From Bacillota bacterium (GTDB taxonomy: Bacteria; Bacillota; UBA4882; UBA8346), in NCBI GenBank assembly GCA_023417475.1, contig JAEZFP010000015.1, forward strand, positions 1 through 64,000: a stretch of DNA of 64,000 bases. The letters run 5' to 3'. The notes under the pieces are model-generated. The model was not told the DNA's origin. It did no database searches and saw only the letters and a program-made list of their open reading frames with translations. Made by a program: the position numbers and the translations under genes. Of this stretch, positions 51,760 to 60,670 are shown piece after piece (position 1 is the stretch's first letter; the number at the start of each line of letters is the position of its first letter).

Positions 51760-53418
51760 CTATTTTAAAACGGCGCCGGTATTGGCCGAGGTGACCAAAC
51801 GGCTGTAGCGGCTCAAGTAACCCGTCTTAACCTTTGGTTCCGGCGCGAACCATTCCGCCCGGCGTTTTTGCAACTCGGCTTCGTCGACCAATACGTCGAT
51901 CCGGTTGCCGGGGATGTCGATCTGAATGCGATCGCCCTCGCGAACCAGGCTAATCGGACCGCCTTCCATCGCTTCCGGGGAAATATGGCCGATCGAAGCG
52001 CCGCGGGACGCTCCGGAGAATCGGCCGTCGGTCAGTAACGCGACCTCTTTATCCAAACCCATCCCGGCAATAGCCGAAGTCGGGCCGAGCATCTCCCGCA
52101 TTCCGGGACCGCCTTTGGGCCCTTCGTAGCGAATGACGACGATGTCGCCGGCTTGGATTTTACCGTCCAGAATCGCCGCGATCGCCGCTTCCTCTCCGTC
52201 AAAGACGCGGGCCGGGCCTTGGTGCCGCATCATCTCCGGCGCGACCGCCGCTTGTTTTACCACCGCCCCGTCTGGGGCCAGATTGCCCCAGAGCACCGCC
52301 AGTCCGCCTTCATGATGATACGGCGCTTCCAGCGAACGGATTACATCGGCGCGTTTGACAGTGACCCCGGCGATGTTTTGGGCGACGGTTTTCCCGGTGA
52401 CGGTCCGTTCCTCCGTCGCGATGAGCCCTTGGTTGCTTAACACCGCTAAAACAGCGGCAATTCCGCCCGCTTCGTCCAGATCCTGAATGTGATGGACTCC
52501 GCCCGGACGCAAGTAGGCGATATGCGGCGTCTTCCCGCTGATTTCGTTTACCCAGTTAAGGTCAAGCGCGATCCCGACTTCATGGGCGATCGCCGGTAAA
52601 TGCAGGACCGTATTGGTGGAACCGCCGATCGCCATGTCCACCGTGAACGCATTGGCAAAAGCCGCTTCGGTCATGATCTGCCGCGGCCGGAGATCTTGAA
52701 CCACCAGCTCCAGCACTTTCATGCCGGCCTGTTTGGCGAGGCGAATCCGGCGGGCGTCCACGGCGGGAATCGTTCCGTTGCCGGGCAGGCCCATCCCCAG
52801 AACTTCCGTCATACAATTCATGGTGTTGGCGGTGAACATACCCGAACAGGAACCGCAACCGGGACAGGCGGCTTCTTCCAACTCATGCAGTTCCGTTTCA
52901 CTCATCTTGCCGACGGAAACCGCTCCGACCCCTTCGAACACCGTATTCAGATCAACCCGCTGGCCCTGAAAACGTCCGGCCAGCATCGGACCGCCACTCA
53001 CAAAAATACTGGGCAAATTAAGCCGGCCCGCCGCCATCAACATACCCGGCACAATTTTATCGCAGTTTGGGACGAAAACGACCCCGTCAAAGGCGTGGCC
53101 TTTCACCATACACTCAATGGAATCGGCGATCAATTCCCGACTGGCCAGCGAGTATTTCATTCCTTCATGTCCCATGGCAATTCCGTCACAGACACCGATC
53201 ACGCCAAACTCGATCGGCGTGCCGCCCGCCATCCGGATTCCGGCCTTGACCGCATCGACGATGGTATCCAAATGAATATGACCGGGAATAATCTCATTGG
53301 CCGGATTCGCGATGGCGATTAACGGGCGCGCCAACTCCTCATCGGTATATCCCATCGCCTTAAACAAAGAACGATGTGGAGCGCGTTGAAATCCTGTCTT
53401 GACATTTTCTGACTGCAT
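51760..53418 (-). CDS. ilvD: Dihydroxy-acid dehydratase
   Basis: A 552-residue iron-sulfur dehydratase of valine, leucine and isoleucine synthesis. Cluster ligands appear in VPNCDKIVPGM and CPGCGSCSGMFTANTMN; the C-terminus has LLTDGRFSGASRG and GHISPEA. I start it at MQSENVKTG behind GGAGGTGC. It lies upstream of ilvB on the same strand but 960 nt away with a repeat array between, so separate promoters are likely. Confidence 0.95.
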   Translation of the reverse strand: MQSENVKTGFQRAPHRSLFKAMGYTDEELARPLIAIANPANEIIPGHIHLDTIVDAVKAGIRMAGGTPIEFGVIGVCDGIAMGHEGMKYSLASRELIADSIECMVKGHAFDGVVFVPNCDKIVPGMLMAAGRLNLPSIFVSGGPMLAGRFQGQRVDLNTVFEGVGAVSVGKMSETELHELEEAACPGCGSCSGMFTANTMNCMTEVLGMGLPGNGTIPAVDARRIRLAKQAGMKVLELVVQDLRPRQIMTEAAFANAFTVDMAIGGSTNTVLHLPAIAHEVGIALDLNWVNEISGKTPHIAYLRPGGVHHIQDLDEAGGIAAVLAVLSNQGLIATEERTVTGKTVAQNIAGVTVKRADVIRSLEAPYHHEGGLAVLWGNLAPDGAVVKQAAVAPEMMRHQGPARVFDGEEAAIAAILDGKIQAGDIVVIRYEGPKGGPGMREMLGPTSAIAGMGLDKEVALLTDGRFSGASRGASIGHISPEAMEGGPISLVREGDRIQIDIPGNRIDVLVDEAELQKRRAEWFAPEPKVKTGYLSRYSRLVTSANTGAVLK

Positions 53419-53644
53419 CGGTCGCACCTCCAACTATGATCGAACGTATCTGTCGCACTAAAATACCGCACTTCCGGCGTATCTTCATCTATTCAGAACG
53501 ACTTCAAAAATATTATTCGCCAAGGCCTGGACCTTTCCTGCCGCTGCCAAGCGACCAATGCAAAATTTGTCAGACATTTAACATTGCCCCGTTTGAGTTC
53601 GCTACCGAAACCCCCTTAATGATTGATGCCGTAAAAACGGCAGC

Positions 53645-53671
53645 AAAAAAAGAAGGCGCGAGGCCTTCTTT
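53645..53671 (-). terminator. Terminator of the sleB-like operon
   Basis: Perfect 9-bp stem AAAGAAGGC/GCCTTCTTT followed by a T-run on the minus strand, 38 nt after the DUF2512 gene stop. Confidence 0.9.
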
Positions 53672-53708
53672 GCGTTTGGAAATCTTGGCCGGCAATCGCG
53701 CCGGATCG

Positions 53709-54089
53709 TCACGCCTTGTCGATATTTTCTTTTTTGCCATCGGCGGTTGTTGATAACAGGTAAAAATGGAATAACCACTCCCCTAATGTTAGGACGCCGG
53801 CCATCACAATGATTCCGAACCCGCTAATCCGCGTCTGAGGCAACATTTGGTCCATCGCCCAGATGAACGCCGCGCCAATCAGGAAATCGACCACGAGCGC
53901 CGTTCCGTTCCCGTATTTGGGTAACACCCAAAGATCCCCCAATATATACGATAGCAACGTCAAGATGATTGCTGCGACAATCGTCTGGGTCCAAGTGCTT
54001 TTGCCATAGACCGGAATGAACACTGCCAAGATGACGAGGACCATTGCCACTTTAATTAGGAGATTCACTAAATTTTTAATCGTACTCAC
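53709..54089 (-). CDS. DUF2512 (YndM-like) membrane protein
   Basis: A 126-residue protein with four helices and the family motif LGDLWVLPKYGNGTALVVDFLIG, shown by LGDLWVLPKYGN. The family is restricted mostly to spore-forming Bacillota and has no assigned function. The start is taken as GTG, but GAGG abuts it; a non-standard start a few codons later cannot be ruled out. It is 5 nt downstream of another small membrane protein and third in an operon led by a SleB-type hydrolase. Confidence 0.75.
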   Translation of the reverse strand: MSTIKNLVNLLIKVAMVLVILAVFIPVYGKSTWTQTIVAAIILTLLSYILGDLWVLPKYGNGTALVVDFLIGAAFIWAMDQMLPQTRISGFGIIVMAGVLTLGEWLFHFYLLSTTADGKKENIDKA

Positions 54090-54094
54090 CTCGC

Positions 54095-54448
54095 TTAAAA
54101 TCGGCTTTTCAGTTTCGAGCTGGGTTTGTCGGAGACCAAGATTGTCAATAACGCAATCACCAGTGAAGCCAATAACGCGGCGCCTAAAGGCACGTGCCCT
54201 CCTTCAATCGCGTAACTGGCGATAAACACCACCACGGTCGTTACTAAAAAACTGATCAAAAATTGTCCCCAACGATTGATTTCCCGCCCAATCATCCGAA
54301 CCGCCAACCAACTACCCAACACAATCAAAATGGCAAACGTAATGATCCAGCCCACCGTTAACGCGCTGAAGCCTGGAACGTAAAAACCAATCGTATACAA
54401 AACCACCATTGGGATCAGAAACCGTAGGATCCACTTTAAAATACCCAT
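54095..54448 (-). CDS. Four-helix membrane protein, unknown
   Basis: A 117-residue protein with four hydrophobic segments (FLIPMVVLYTIGFYV, GWIITFAILIVLGSWLAV, FLISFLVTTVVVFIASYA, LLASLVIALLTILV) and a basic C-terminus. The ATG follows GAGGGG at 7 nt. I cannot name a family; it has a holin-like size but lacks supporting context. It is co-transcribed between the SleB-like hydrolase and the DUF2512 protein. Confidence 0.7.
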   Translation of the reverse strand: MGILKWILRFLIPMVVLYTIGFYVPGFSALTVGWIITFAILIVLGSWLAVRMIGREINRWGQFLISFLVTTVVVFIASYAIEGGHVPLGAALLASLVIALLTILVSDKPSSKLKSRF

Positions 54449-54459
54449 TGCCCTCCCCC

Positions 54460-55068
54460 TCAAATTGCGAAAACATGTTTGCCGATCCGATTGATGATCT
54501 GCCGCGCCCAGATCCAGCGATTATTGGTTTTGGCCGGATTAAAAAAGTAGATCGCCCCGCCCGAAGGATCCCATCCGTTAAGCGCGTCACGGGCCGCTTT
54601 TTGCGATTCACCGCTTGGCGCCCGGTTAATAATTCCATTACTCACCGACTCAAAGGCATGGGGCTGATAAACCACTCCGGCCATGGTCTTCGGGAATTTC
54701 GAGTTCTGAATGCGATTCATTACCACGCCGCCGACCGCCACCTTTCCTGTGTACGACTCCGCACCGGCTTCGGCGTGAATCAAATGCGCCAATAGATTCA
54801 CATCTCCCGTAGTTCGAGTTGGAGCAACCCGTGCGGCCGACGCGGCTTGCGTGCTGGGAATGATCAAACGTTGCCCGATTCGCAGACTCCAACCGATTCC
54901 GTTGCGGCTACGGATCGCCGCCAGTTTTACGCCGGTTTTTTTAGCGATCGAATACAATGAGTCCCCGCGGCGTACCGTGTAAGTCCAATCCGCGTGGGCC
55001 TCTTTACCCACCAATAGAACCGTTCCCATCAACAACAACAGACAACAAACAATGCGTCCAATTCTCAT
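54460..55068 (-). CDS. LysM - SleB/CwlJ-family cell wall hydrolase
   Basis: A 202-residue exported protein with a signal peptide, a LysM domain at about 30-75 (YTVRRGDSLYSIAKKTGVKLAAIRSRN, shown by GDSLYSIAKKTG), and a hydrolase_2 (PF07486) domain from about 90 with LLAHLIHAEAGAESYTGKVAVGGVVMNR, shown by HAEAGAESYTGKVA. The Glu in HAEA is the expected catalytic acid. SleB/CwlJ proteins lyse spore cortex during germination. It is likely to act in the spore or envelope. ATG at 55068 is spaced better from GGGGA than the one 6 nt upstream. Confidence 0.88.
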   Translation of the reverse strand: MRIGRIVCCLLLLMGTVLLVGKEAHADWTYTVRRGDSLYSIAKKTGVKLAAIRSRNGIGWSLRIGQRLIIPSTQAASAARVAPTRTTGDVNLLAHLIHAEAGAESYTGKVAVGGVVMNRIQNSKFPKTMAGVVYQPHAFESVSNGIINRAPSGESQKAARDALNGWDPSGGAIYFFNPAKTNNRWIWARQIINRIGKHVFAI

Positions 55069-55109
55069 AGCCATTCCCCATTCTTATTATTGTCCGGCCC
55101 GATCTGAAC

Positions 55110-55148
55110 ATTCTTTCCTAATCATCGCTTCGATGATTAGGAAAGAAT
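55110..55148. other. Perfect 18-bp hairpin between divergent wall genes
   Basis: ATTCTTTCCTAATCATCG, three loop bases, then its exact complement. Another CCCATA/TATGGG stem is at 55210-55228. There is no T-run, and both flanking genes point away, so a terminator makes little sense. An operator, cruciform or leader RNA element is possible. Confidence 0.7.
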
Positions 55149-55360
55149 CCGGGTGGTGGTATTATAAGAAATTACCTGATTCTTTTCCTGTAGATGCAGG
55201 CAATTTCAGCCCATATTGATAGTATGGGAAGTTTACCGTAAAATATCCAAACCGGACCAAACCCCTTGGGGCTGCGTTACAGTTGTCATCTTCCCTCCTT
55301 TTTCATAGAGGAAACTCCGCATCCGCGGCGAATTTTTGCAAAAAAGGAGGGGTAGTCCAC

Positions 55361-56505
55361 TTGAAAAGCGCCACGATCATTGCCTTATCCGTCTCGGTGT
55401 TGGCCGCCGCATTAACATTCGCGTCCGCCCAAAAAAGCATCCCTGATACAAGAACCCATCCCAACTCCGACAAGCAAGTTCAAGTTACCCATAATTCCGC
55501 TACCGCCAAACCGGGAGTTCCGCGAGGGCCTCGTAAATTCACCGTTCCCCAACCGCTCCGCGGGGTGTATAGCACCGCCTGGATCGCCGGATCCCCCAAA
55601 ATTGACGAAATCATCAGTTTTATGAAAAAAACCAACTTAAACTCCTTGGTTATCGACGTCAAGGACGATACCGGGATCATCAGTTTTCCGTCGGAGGTTC
55701 CCTTAGCCAAGGAGATCGGCGCCCGGTCCTACCGAATCGGCAAGCTCAAGGAGTTACTCGCCCGGTTGCGCAACGAAAATATTTACACCATTGCCCGGAT
55801 CGTCGTTTTTAAGGATCCGTTGCTTGCTCAAAAACATACCGAACTGGCAGTTTTGGACAAAAACGGCGGCTTATGGCGGGATTTTAAGGGAATGATCTGG
55901 TTGACCCCAACCACCCCAAAGTCTGGCAGTATAACCTCGCTATCGCCAAAGAAGCGGTTAGCCTTGGGTTTAATGAGATTCAATTTGACTACGTCCGTTT
56001 CGTCAGTGACGGCAAAATCAATCGCTGCGTCTATCCCGCTTCCACGGGCGCACCCAAAGAAGCCGTCATTCGCGACTTTCTGCTTTACGCCAAAAAAGAC
56101 TTAAACGCTATGGGCGTGCCGATATCAGCCGATATTTTCGGTCTCGTCCTTTCGGTGCCCGACGACAACAATATTGGTCAAAAACTGGAGACAATTATGC
56201 CTGCCGTAGACTTTATTTCGCCAATGGTTTATCCGTCCCATTATCCGAAGGGATACTTCAATATTAACGAACCCAACCTGCACCCTTATGAAGTTGTCAA
56301 TAACGCCATGAAAGATGTCTTACGGCGCATGCCGAACAGTCAGGCCAAAATCCGTCCTTGGTTGCAAGACTTTAATCTCGGAGCTCATTACGGCCGGGCC
56401 GAATTGAACGCCCAGGTTAAAGCTCTTAGCGATAATGGCGTTTTTGATTGGATCTTTTGGAATCCCAGTAACCGTTATGACGTCTCGAAATATGAGGTCA
56501 AGTGA
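55361..56505 (+). pseudogene. DUF4015 putative glycoside hydrolase, frameshifted
   Basis: A secreted TIM-barrel protein of the PF13200 (DUF4015) family. The first frame gives a signal peptide, LRGVYSTAWIAGSPKIDEI, VIDVKDDTGIISF and WRDFKGMIWL. At about 55905 the reading frame breaks. The family-typical continuation, DPNHPKVWQYNLAIAKEA, EIQFDYVRF and VDFISPMVYPSHY, is found in another frame to 56505. One missing base in TTG-ACC, where TTGGACC is expected, explains it. The start is TTG at 55361 behind AAGGAGG. It could be a sequencing error or a real inactivation. Confidence 0.8.
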
Positions 56506-56526
56506 ACCGTGATGCTCCCGAAACGC

Positions 56527-56563
56527 AAAAAAGCAGGACCGGAATTATCCGTCCTGCTTTTTT
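56527..56563. terminator. Bidirectional terminator between convergent wall genes
   Basis: Perfect stem of about 13 bp, AAAAAGCAGGAC/GTCCTGCTTTTT, with an 11-nt loop and T-runs on both strands. It serves the DUF4015 gene and the NlpC/P60 gene. Confidence 0.95.
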
Positions 56564-56594
56564 ATTATCATCGTTAACTTGTAATCTGTATTAT

Positions 56595-57290
56595 TTATTG
56601 GCTTGCTTCGTTCATTAGGTCGGGAACCGTATCCAATACTCGGCGTGCGCCCCGGTACCGCGTGGCATAATATCCTTCATTAAGCGGGCTTACCCGCACG
56701 GCCCCATACCCGGACGAGGCGTGAATGAACTGGCCGTCGCCAAGATAAATTCCCACATGATTGATGGTTTTCGAGCCTAGCGTTGCAAAAAAGACCAAAT
56801 CGCCTTGGCGTAAATTTTCCCGGCCCACCGAGACGCCGGTCCCGGCTTGAGCCGCGGCATTATGCGGGAGCTCCAAGCCCAATTGACGATAAATATACAT
56901 TGTAAATCCCGAACAGTCGAAACCCCGGGTTGAACCGCCACCGTAGATGTAGCGCGTCCCCATATAACTCCGCGCCCGGCTGACCACCTCGCGGCCCCCT
57001 CTGAGCAAAGCCCGGTTGTCTGGCGTTCCGACCGTCACATACTTCTCATAAAGCCAACCCTCGCGTTGATCGGCCAGGCAAACTTTTACCCAAGGTTTTT
57101 GCGACTCCAAAACTGTAACGGAATCCCCGAGCTTTAAAACCGTAATTACCGTTGCCGCAAGTTCGGGCGCTGAACGAAAATTGACCTGATCGGCATTGAC
57201 AAAACCGTCGTTGGCAACGTCGGCCCATACCGGGACGGCTACGGTCAATAGCATGATAATGATAATAAAAAGAGTGATTGATTTACGCAT
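56595..57290 (-). CDS. SH3-NlpC/P60 cell-wall endopeptidase
   Basis: A 231-residue exported enzyme with a signal peptide, a bacterial SH3 domain at about 28-88 (VNADQVNFRSAPELAATVI), and an NlpC/P60 domain from about 98. The catalytic Cys is in TRGFDCSGFTMYIY and the His in HVGIYLGDGQFIHASS. It cleaves peptide stems of peptidoglycan, commonly gamma-D-Glu-diaminopimelate. The ATG follows AAGGGAGGCGTC. It is monocistronic. Confidence 0.92.
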   Translation of the reverse strand: MRKSITLFIIIIMLLTVAVPVWADVANDGFVNADQVNFRSAPELAATVITVLKLGDSVTVLESQKPWVKVCLADQREGWLYEKYVTVGTPDNRALLRGGREVVSRARSYMGTRYIYGGGSTRGFDCSGFTMYIYRQLGLELPHNAAAQAGTGVSVGRENLRQGDLVFFATLGSKTINHVGIYLGDGQFIHASSGYGAVRVSPLNEGYYATRYRGARRVLDTVPDLMNEASQ

Positions 57291-57388
57291 GACGCCTCCC
57301 TTGGCTTGGAGTTTGGTTGACCCGTCCAGTCCGTTGCTGGTTCTATGCTCCGCAATCCCAACATAGTATCCTACTGGAGGCGAGCCGA

Positions 57389-57793
57389 ATGAAACAATTG
57401 CTCTATAACAGTCTCTTTTGTCTCTTGTTTAACACGTGGATACTAATTTTACCAATTATCTTCTTTTTATTTAGCCTGTATTGGCAAAACGAGCAAATTT
57501 TGGATCTATTTCTAGGGATCTATCTCATATTCCTGCTTTCGAGTCCAATTTTAACATTATTGATCGCTTTTCGCACTGCCGCCCGGTTTCAAGACGATCA
57601 GCGGTGCTTTGCGCCGTTTCTAATCTGTTTTATCGCCTACTTGCCGTTATGGGTGATTTCGATTCAAGTCAATACCCTTTGGGGTTTACGCGAATACGCC
57701 CAAGTATTATTAATTCCGCTGGGATTGGGAACGCTTGACCTCGTCCTGTTATCAATCATACCCTATTTTCAATCAAAACATGCTTCACAATAA
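57389..57793 (+). CDS. Four-helix membrane protein, unknown
   Basis: A 134-residue protein with four long hydrophobic segments (FNTWILILPIIFFLFSLYW, LGIYLIFLLSSPILTLLI, FLICFIAYLPLWVISI, VLLIPLGLGTLDLVLLSII). The ATG of MKQLLYNS follows CTGGAGGCGAGCCG. I recognise no family or partner. It stands between the NlpC/P60 gene (divergent) and the glycine riboswitch. Confidence 0.65.
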   Translation: MKQLLYNSLFCLLFNTWILILPIIFFLFSLYWQNEQILDLFLGIYLIFLLSSPILTLLIAFRTAARFQDDQRCFAPFLICFIAYLPLWVISIQVNTLWGLREYAQVLLIPLGLGTLDLVLLSIIPYFQSKHASQ

Positions 57794-57950
57794 ATCCAAC
57801 GCGACACTCGGAAATCTTCGCTCCGGTTGCAGGATTTTTTTGGGCAATTTGCGAATATTTAATTACGAAGCGCCAAGATATTTTTGAATGGGCTCGAAGC
57901 CTCTTCATTGCGGACTCTTGGTATAGATTCGCGTAAATAACGGGATGATG

Positions 57951-58197
57951 ATTGCGGAAGAGTGCTTGCAATAGCCACCGAAGGAGCAAACTGTTATCTG
58001 CCAATTAACAGCGAACCTCTCAGGTCCCATGACCGCAATCGGACTAGACTCTGGAGAGTCCGGCTGGACACCAACGGGGTAACCAAGGCCGCTGTCGGAA
58101 AGCTTGGGCGAACAAGCGCCGGTACGACAGCTGTTCCTGGGATTCTCTCAGGTAAGCGGACAGGGTAAGGCAATATCACCTTACCCTGTCTTTTTTT
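57951..58197 (+). promoter_or_regulatory. Tandem glycine riboswitch with terminator
   Basis: Aptamer 1 (about 57951-58050) has GCGGAAGAG, CACCGAAGGAGCAA and CCTCTCAGGTCCC. Aptamer 2 (about 58050-58160) has CTCTGGAGAGTCC, ACACCAACGGGG and TTCTCTCAGGTAAGCGGACAGGG. The platform is a perfect 12-bp stem GACAGGGTAAGG/CCTTACCCTGTC (58159-58190) with seven T residues. Glycine binding should prevent termination and turn on the gcv genes downstream. Aptamer 2 is diverged (CACCAACGGGG), so co-operativity may be weakened. Confidence 0.9.
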
Positions 58198-58223
58198 ATC
58201 TGTTGCCGAAAGGAGCTCTCGTT

Positions 58224-59336
58224 ATGAAAACACCGTTATTTCCGATTTATGAGCGTTACCAAGGAAAGGTGATCGACTTTCACGGCTGGAATTTACCGGT
58301 TCAATTCAACGGCATTATCCAAGAGCATCTTACCGTTCGCAATCAAGTGGGCCTGTTTGACGTCTCCCACATGGGCGAGTTCCTGGTCACCGGAGCCCAA
58401 GCCGTCGATTTCCTGGAAGCCGCCTTAACCAACCGGATCGGCACTCTCCAACCCGGCGTTATCCGTTACTCGCCTTTATGTTACGAAAACGGCGGCACAG
58501 TCGATGATTTACTGGTCTATTGCCTTTCCTCAACCGAATTCTTATTGGTGGTCAATGCCTCAAACATTCCGAAAGATTTTGCCTATCTTCAATCATTGAC
58601 GCCAGGATACCAGGTTCAACTCGAAGACCGCTCCGCCGAAACCGCCCAAATCGCCGTGCAAGGTCCTTTGGCGCAGCCGTTACTCCAGAAAATCTTCGGA
58701 GTCTCCCTCGACCCGCTTCGTTATTATCATTTCATTCCGGAAATCAAATTAGACCAAGTTCCCGTGTTGCTTTCGCGGACCGGCTACACCGGAGAAGACG
58801 GCTTTGAACTTTATCTGCGACCGCACCACGCGACCCTGATCTGGGAAATTCTGATGGCGGAAGGTGCGCCACTTGGCATTCAGCCAATCGGCCTCGGCGC
58901 CCGGGACACCTTGCGTTTTGAAGCCGGGTTGCCTTTGTACGGGCAGGAACTGTCCGAGACGATTTCGCCGCTGGAAGCGGGACTGGGCCGGTTTGTCAAG
59001 TTTGATAAACCGCATTTTGTCGGAAAAAGCGCGTTATGGGAACAACAACAGCGGGGTTTAGCCCGGATCCTCACCGGGTTAACAATGATTGAACGGGGGA
59101 TTCCCCGGCCCGACTATCAGGTATTGGCGGACGGCAGCGTGATTGGTTGGGTTACCTCCGGCAGTTTCGCCCCCTCGCTGAATCAGAACTTAGCCATGGT
59201 CCTCATCGATTCGGCTTTCAACCAACCGGAAGCCGCGGTTCAGGTGGAGATTCGCGGGAAACGGCTAGCCGCCAAGCTAACCGCGCCTCCTTTTTATACC
59301 CGCCCCACCAAACAGCGAAAGGAGACAAACGGATGA
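58224..59336 (+). CDS. gcvT: Glycine cleavage system T protein (aminomethyltransferase)
   Basis: A 370-residue folate-dependent enzyme that takes the methylene group from the lipoyl-bound aminomethyl of the H protein, giving 5,10-methylene-THF and ammonia. Landmarks are FHGWNLPVQFNGIIQEH, VGLFDVSHMGEF, SRTGYTGEDGFELY and GLGARDTLRFEAGLPLYG. The ATG follows GAAAGGAGCTC. It is first in the gcvT-gcvPA-gcvPB operon behind the glycine riboswitch and overlaps gcvPA by 4 nt. No gcvH is present here. Confidence 0.96.
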   Translation: MKTPLFPIYERYQGKVIDFHGWNLPVQFNGIIQEHLTVRNQVGLFDVSHMGEFLVTGAQAVDFLEAALTNRIGTLQPGVIRYSPLCYENGGTVDDLLVYCLSSTEFLLVVNASNIPKDFAYLQSLTPGYQVQLEDRSAETAQIAVQGPLAQPLLQKIFGVSLDPLRYYHFIPEIKLDQVPVLLSRTGYTGEDGFELYLRPHHATLIWEILMAEGAPLGIQPIGLGARDTLRFEAGLPLYGQELSETISPLEAGLGRFVKFDKPHFVGKSALWEQQQRGLARILTGLTMIERGIPRPDYQVLADGSVIGWVTSGSFAPSLNQNLAMVLIDSAFNQPEAAVQVEIRGKRLAAKLTAPPFYTRPTKQRKETNG

Positions 59337-60670
59337 ATCATCCTTATCTGCCGCTTAGCCCCGACCAGCGGACAGCGATGCTCGCTACCATCGGCGCCAG
59401 CCAGTTCTCGGAGCTGATCAAGGATATTCCGGAAGCGGTGCGGCTATCAAGACCGCTGCGGTTACCGGACGGTTTATCGGAAATGGAATTAGCCGCAGAA
59501 TTTAATACGTTGGCTGATCACAATAGCCAAGCTCAATTATGCTTTCTAGGAGCAGGAGCTTACCGGCATTATATCCCGTCAGTTGTCAACCATCTATCGA
59601 AACGGTCGGAATTTTATACCGCTTATACGCCATATCAACCGGAGATCTCCCAGGGTATGCTCCAGGCGATTTTTGAATACCAATCGTATGTTGCCGAACT
59701 ATTCGGCTTGCCGGTTGCCAACGCCTCATTGTATGACGGCGCCACAGCGTTAGTTGAAGCGATTATCATGGCCATTCGCGAAACGCGGCGTCAGCGGGTC
59801 GCGGTGCTCGACACCCTTAACCCGCTGACGCTGCAAGTAATTCAAACCTACTTAGGCAATATGGGTTTTGAACTGGTCATCGTGCCGAGTGACGACGGAG
59901 CGGTATCCGCGGCAACGCTCCAAGCGCACTGCGACAGCTCAACCGCGGCGGTGGTGGTGCAAAGTCCCAACTTTTACGGAATCATTGAAGATCTTCCGGA
60001 ACTCAACGCCGTCGCCAGCCAATGCCAGGCGGTACCGATCACCTACACGTTACCCATCCCCCTGGCTATCCTGGAGGCGCCCGGCCGGTTGGGCGCGCAA
60101 ATTGTGGTGGCCGAAGGCCAATCCTTGGGCATGCCGCTGGCTTATGGCGGACCATATCTCGGTATGATGGCCGCCTCGGAACGTTTTATCCGCCGGATTC
60201 CCGGACGTTTAGTGGGCGAATCCGTCGACCGGCAGGGCAAACGTTCATTTGTCCTGACCCTGCAAGCTCGCGAACAACACATCCGGCGGGAAAAGGCTAC
60301 TTCCAATATTTGCTCCAACCAAGCTTGGTGCGCTTTACGAGCGGCAATTTACCTTTCGGCGCTCGGCCCCTGCGGCTTCCGGCAAGTCGCCCAACGTTGT
60401 TTTGATAACGCCCATTACCTGGCCGGGCAACTCGCAGTCAACGGTTTTCCCTTACGTTATCAACAACCCTTTTTTATGGAGTTTGCTGTTCAGACGCCTA
60501 AACCTGCCGCTTATTATGTCGAAAAATTACAAGCTCAAAAGATCATCCCCGGTCTGGATCTCCAACATGATTCCAACGCCGGTCCCAACACCCTGTTGAT
60601 CTGTGCGACTGAGATCTTCTCCCGACACCAACTTGACCGGCTGGTTGTAGAAATGAGGGATTTACAATGA
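59333..60670 (+). CDS. gcvPA: Glycine dehydrogenase (decarboxylating) subunit 1
   Basis: A 445-residue N-terminal half of the split P protein (alpha subunit), with FLGAGAYRHYIPSVV, YTPYQPEISQGMLQAIFEYQS (shown by YQPEISQG) and TSNICSNQAWCALRA. It pairs with GcvPB to decarboxylate glycine with PLP. Start and stop overlap both neighbours by 4 nt, showing coupled translation. Length is normal for the split form. Confidence 0.96.
   Translation: MNHPYLPLSPDQRTAMLATIGASQFSELIKDIPEAVRLSRPLRLPDGLSEMELAAEFNTLADHNSQAQLCFLGAGAYRHYIPSVVNHLSKRSEFYTAYTPYQPEISQGMLQAIFEYQSYVAELFGLPVANASLYDGATALVEAIIMAIRETRRQRVAVLDTLNPLTLQVIQTYLGNMGFELVIVPSDDGAVSAATLQAHCDSSTAAVVVQSPNFYGIIEDLPELNAVASQCQAVPITYTLPIPLAILEAPGRLGAQIVVAEGQSLGMPLAYGGPYLGMMAASERFIRRIPGRLVGESVDRQGKRSFVLTLQAREQHIRREKATSNICSNQAWCALRAAIYLSALGPCGFRQVAQRCFDNAHYLAGQLAVNGFPLRYQQPFFMEFAVQTPKPAAYYVEKLQAQKIIPGLDLQHDSNAGPNTLLICATEIFSRHQLDRLVVEMRDLQ

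Noticed and set aside
50866..51760. T-box leader of ilvB
   Set aside because: I looked for the conserved TGGNACCGCG segment and a specifier loop on the minus strand and found neither.
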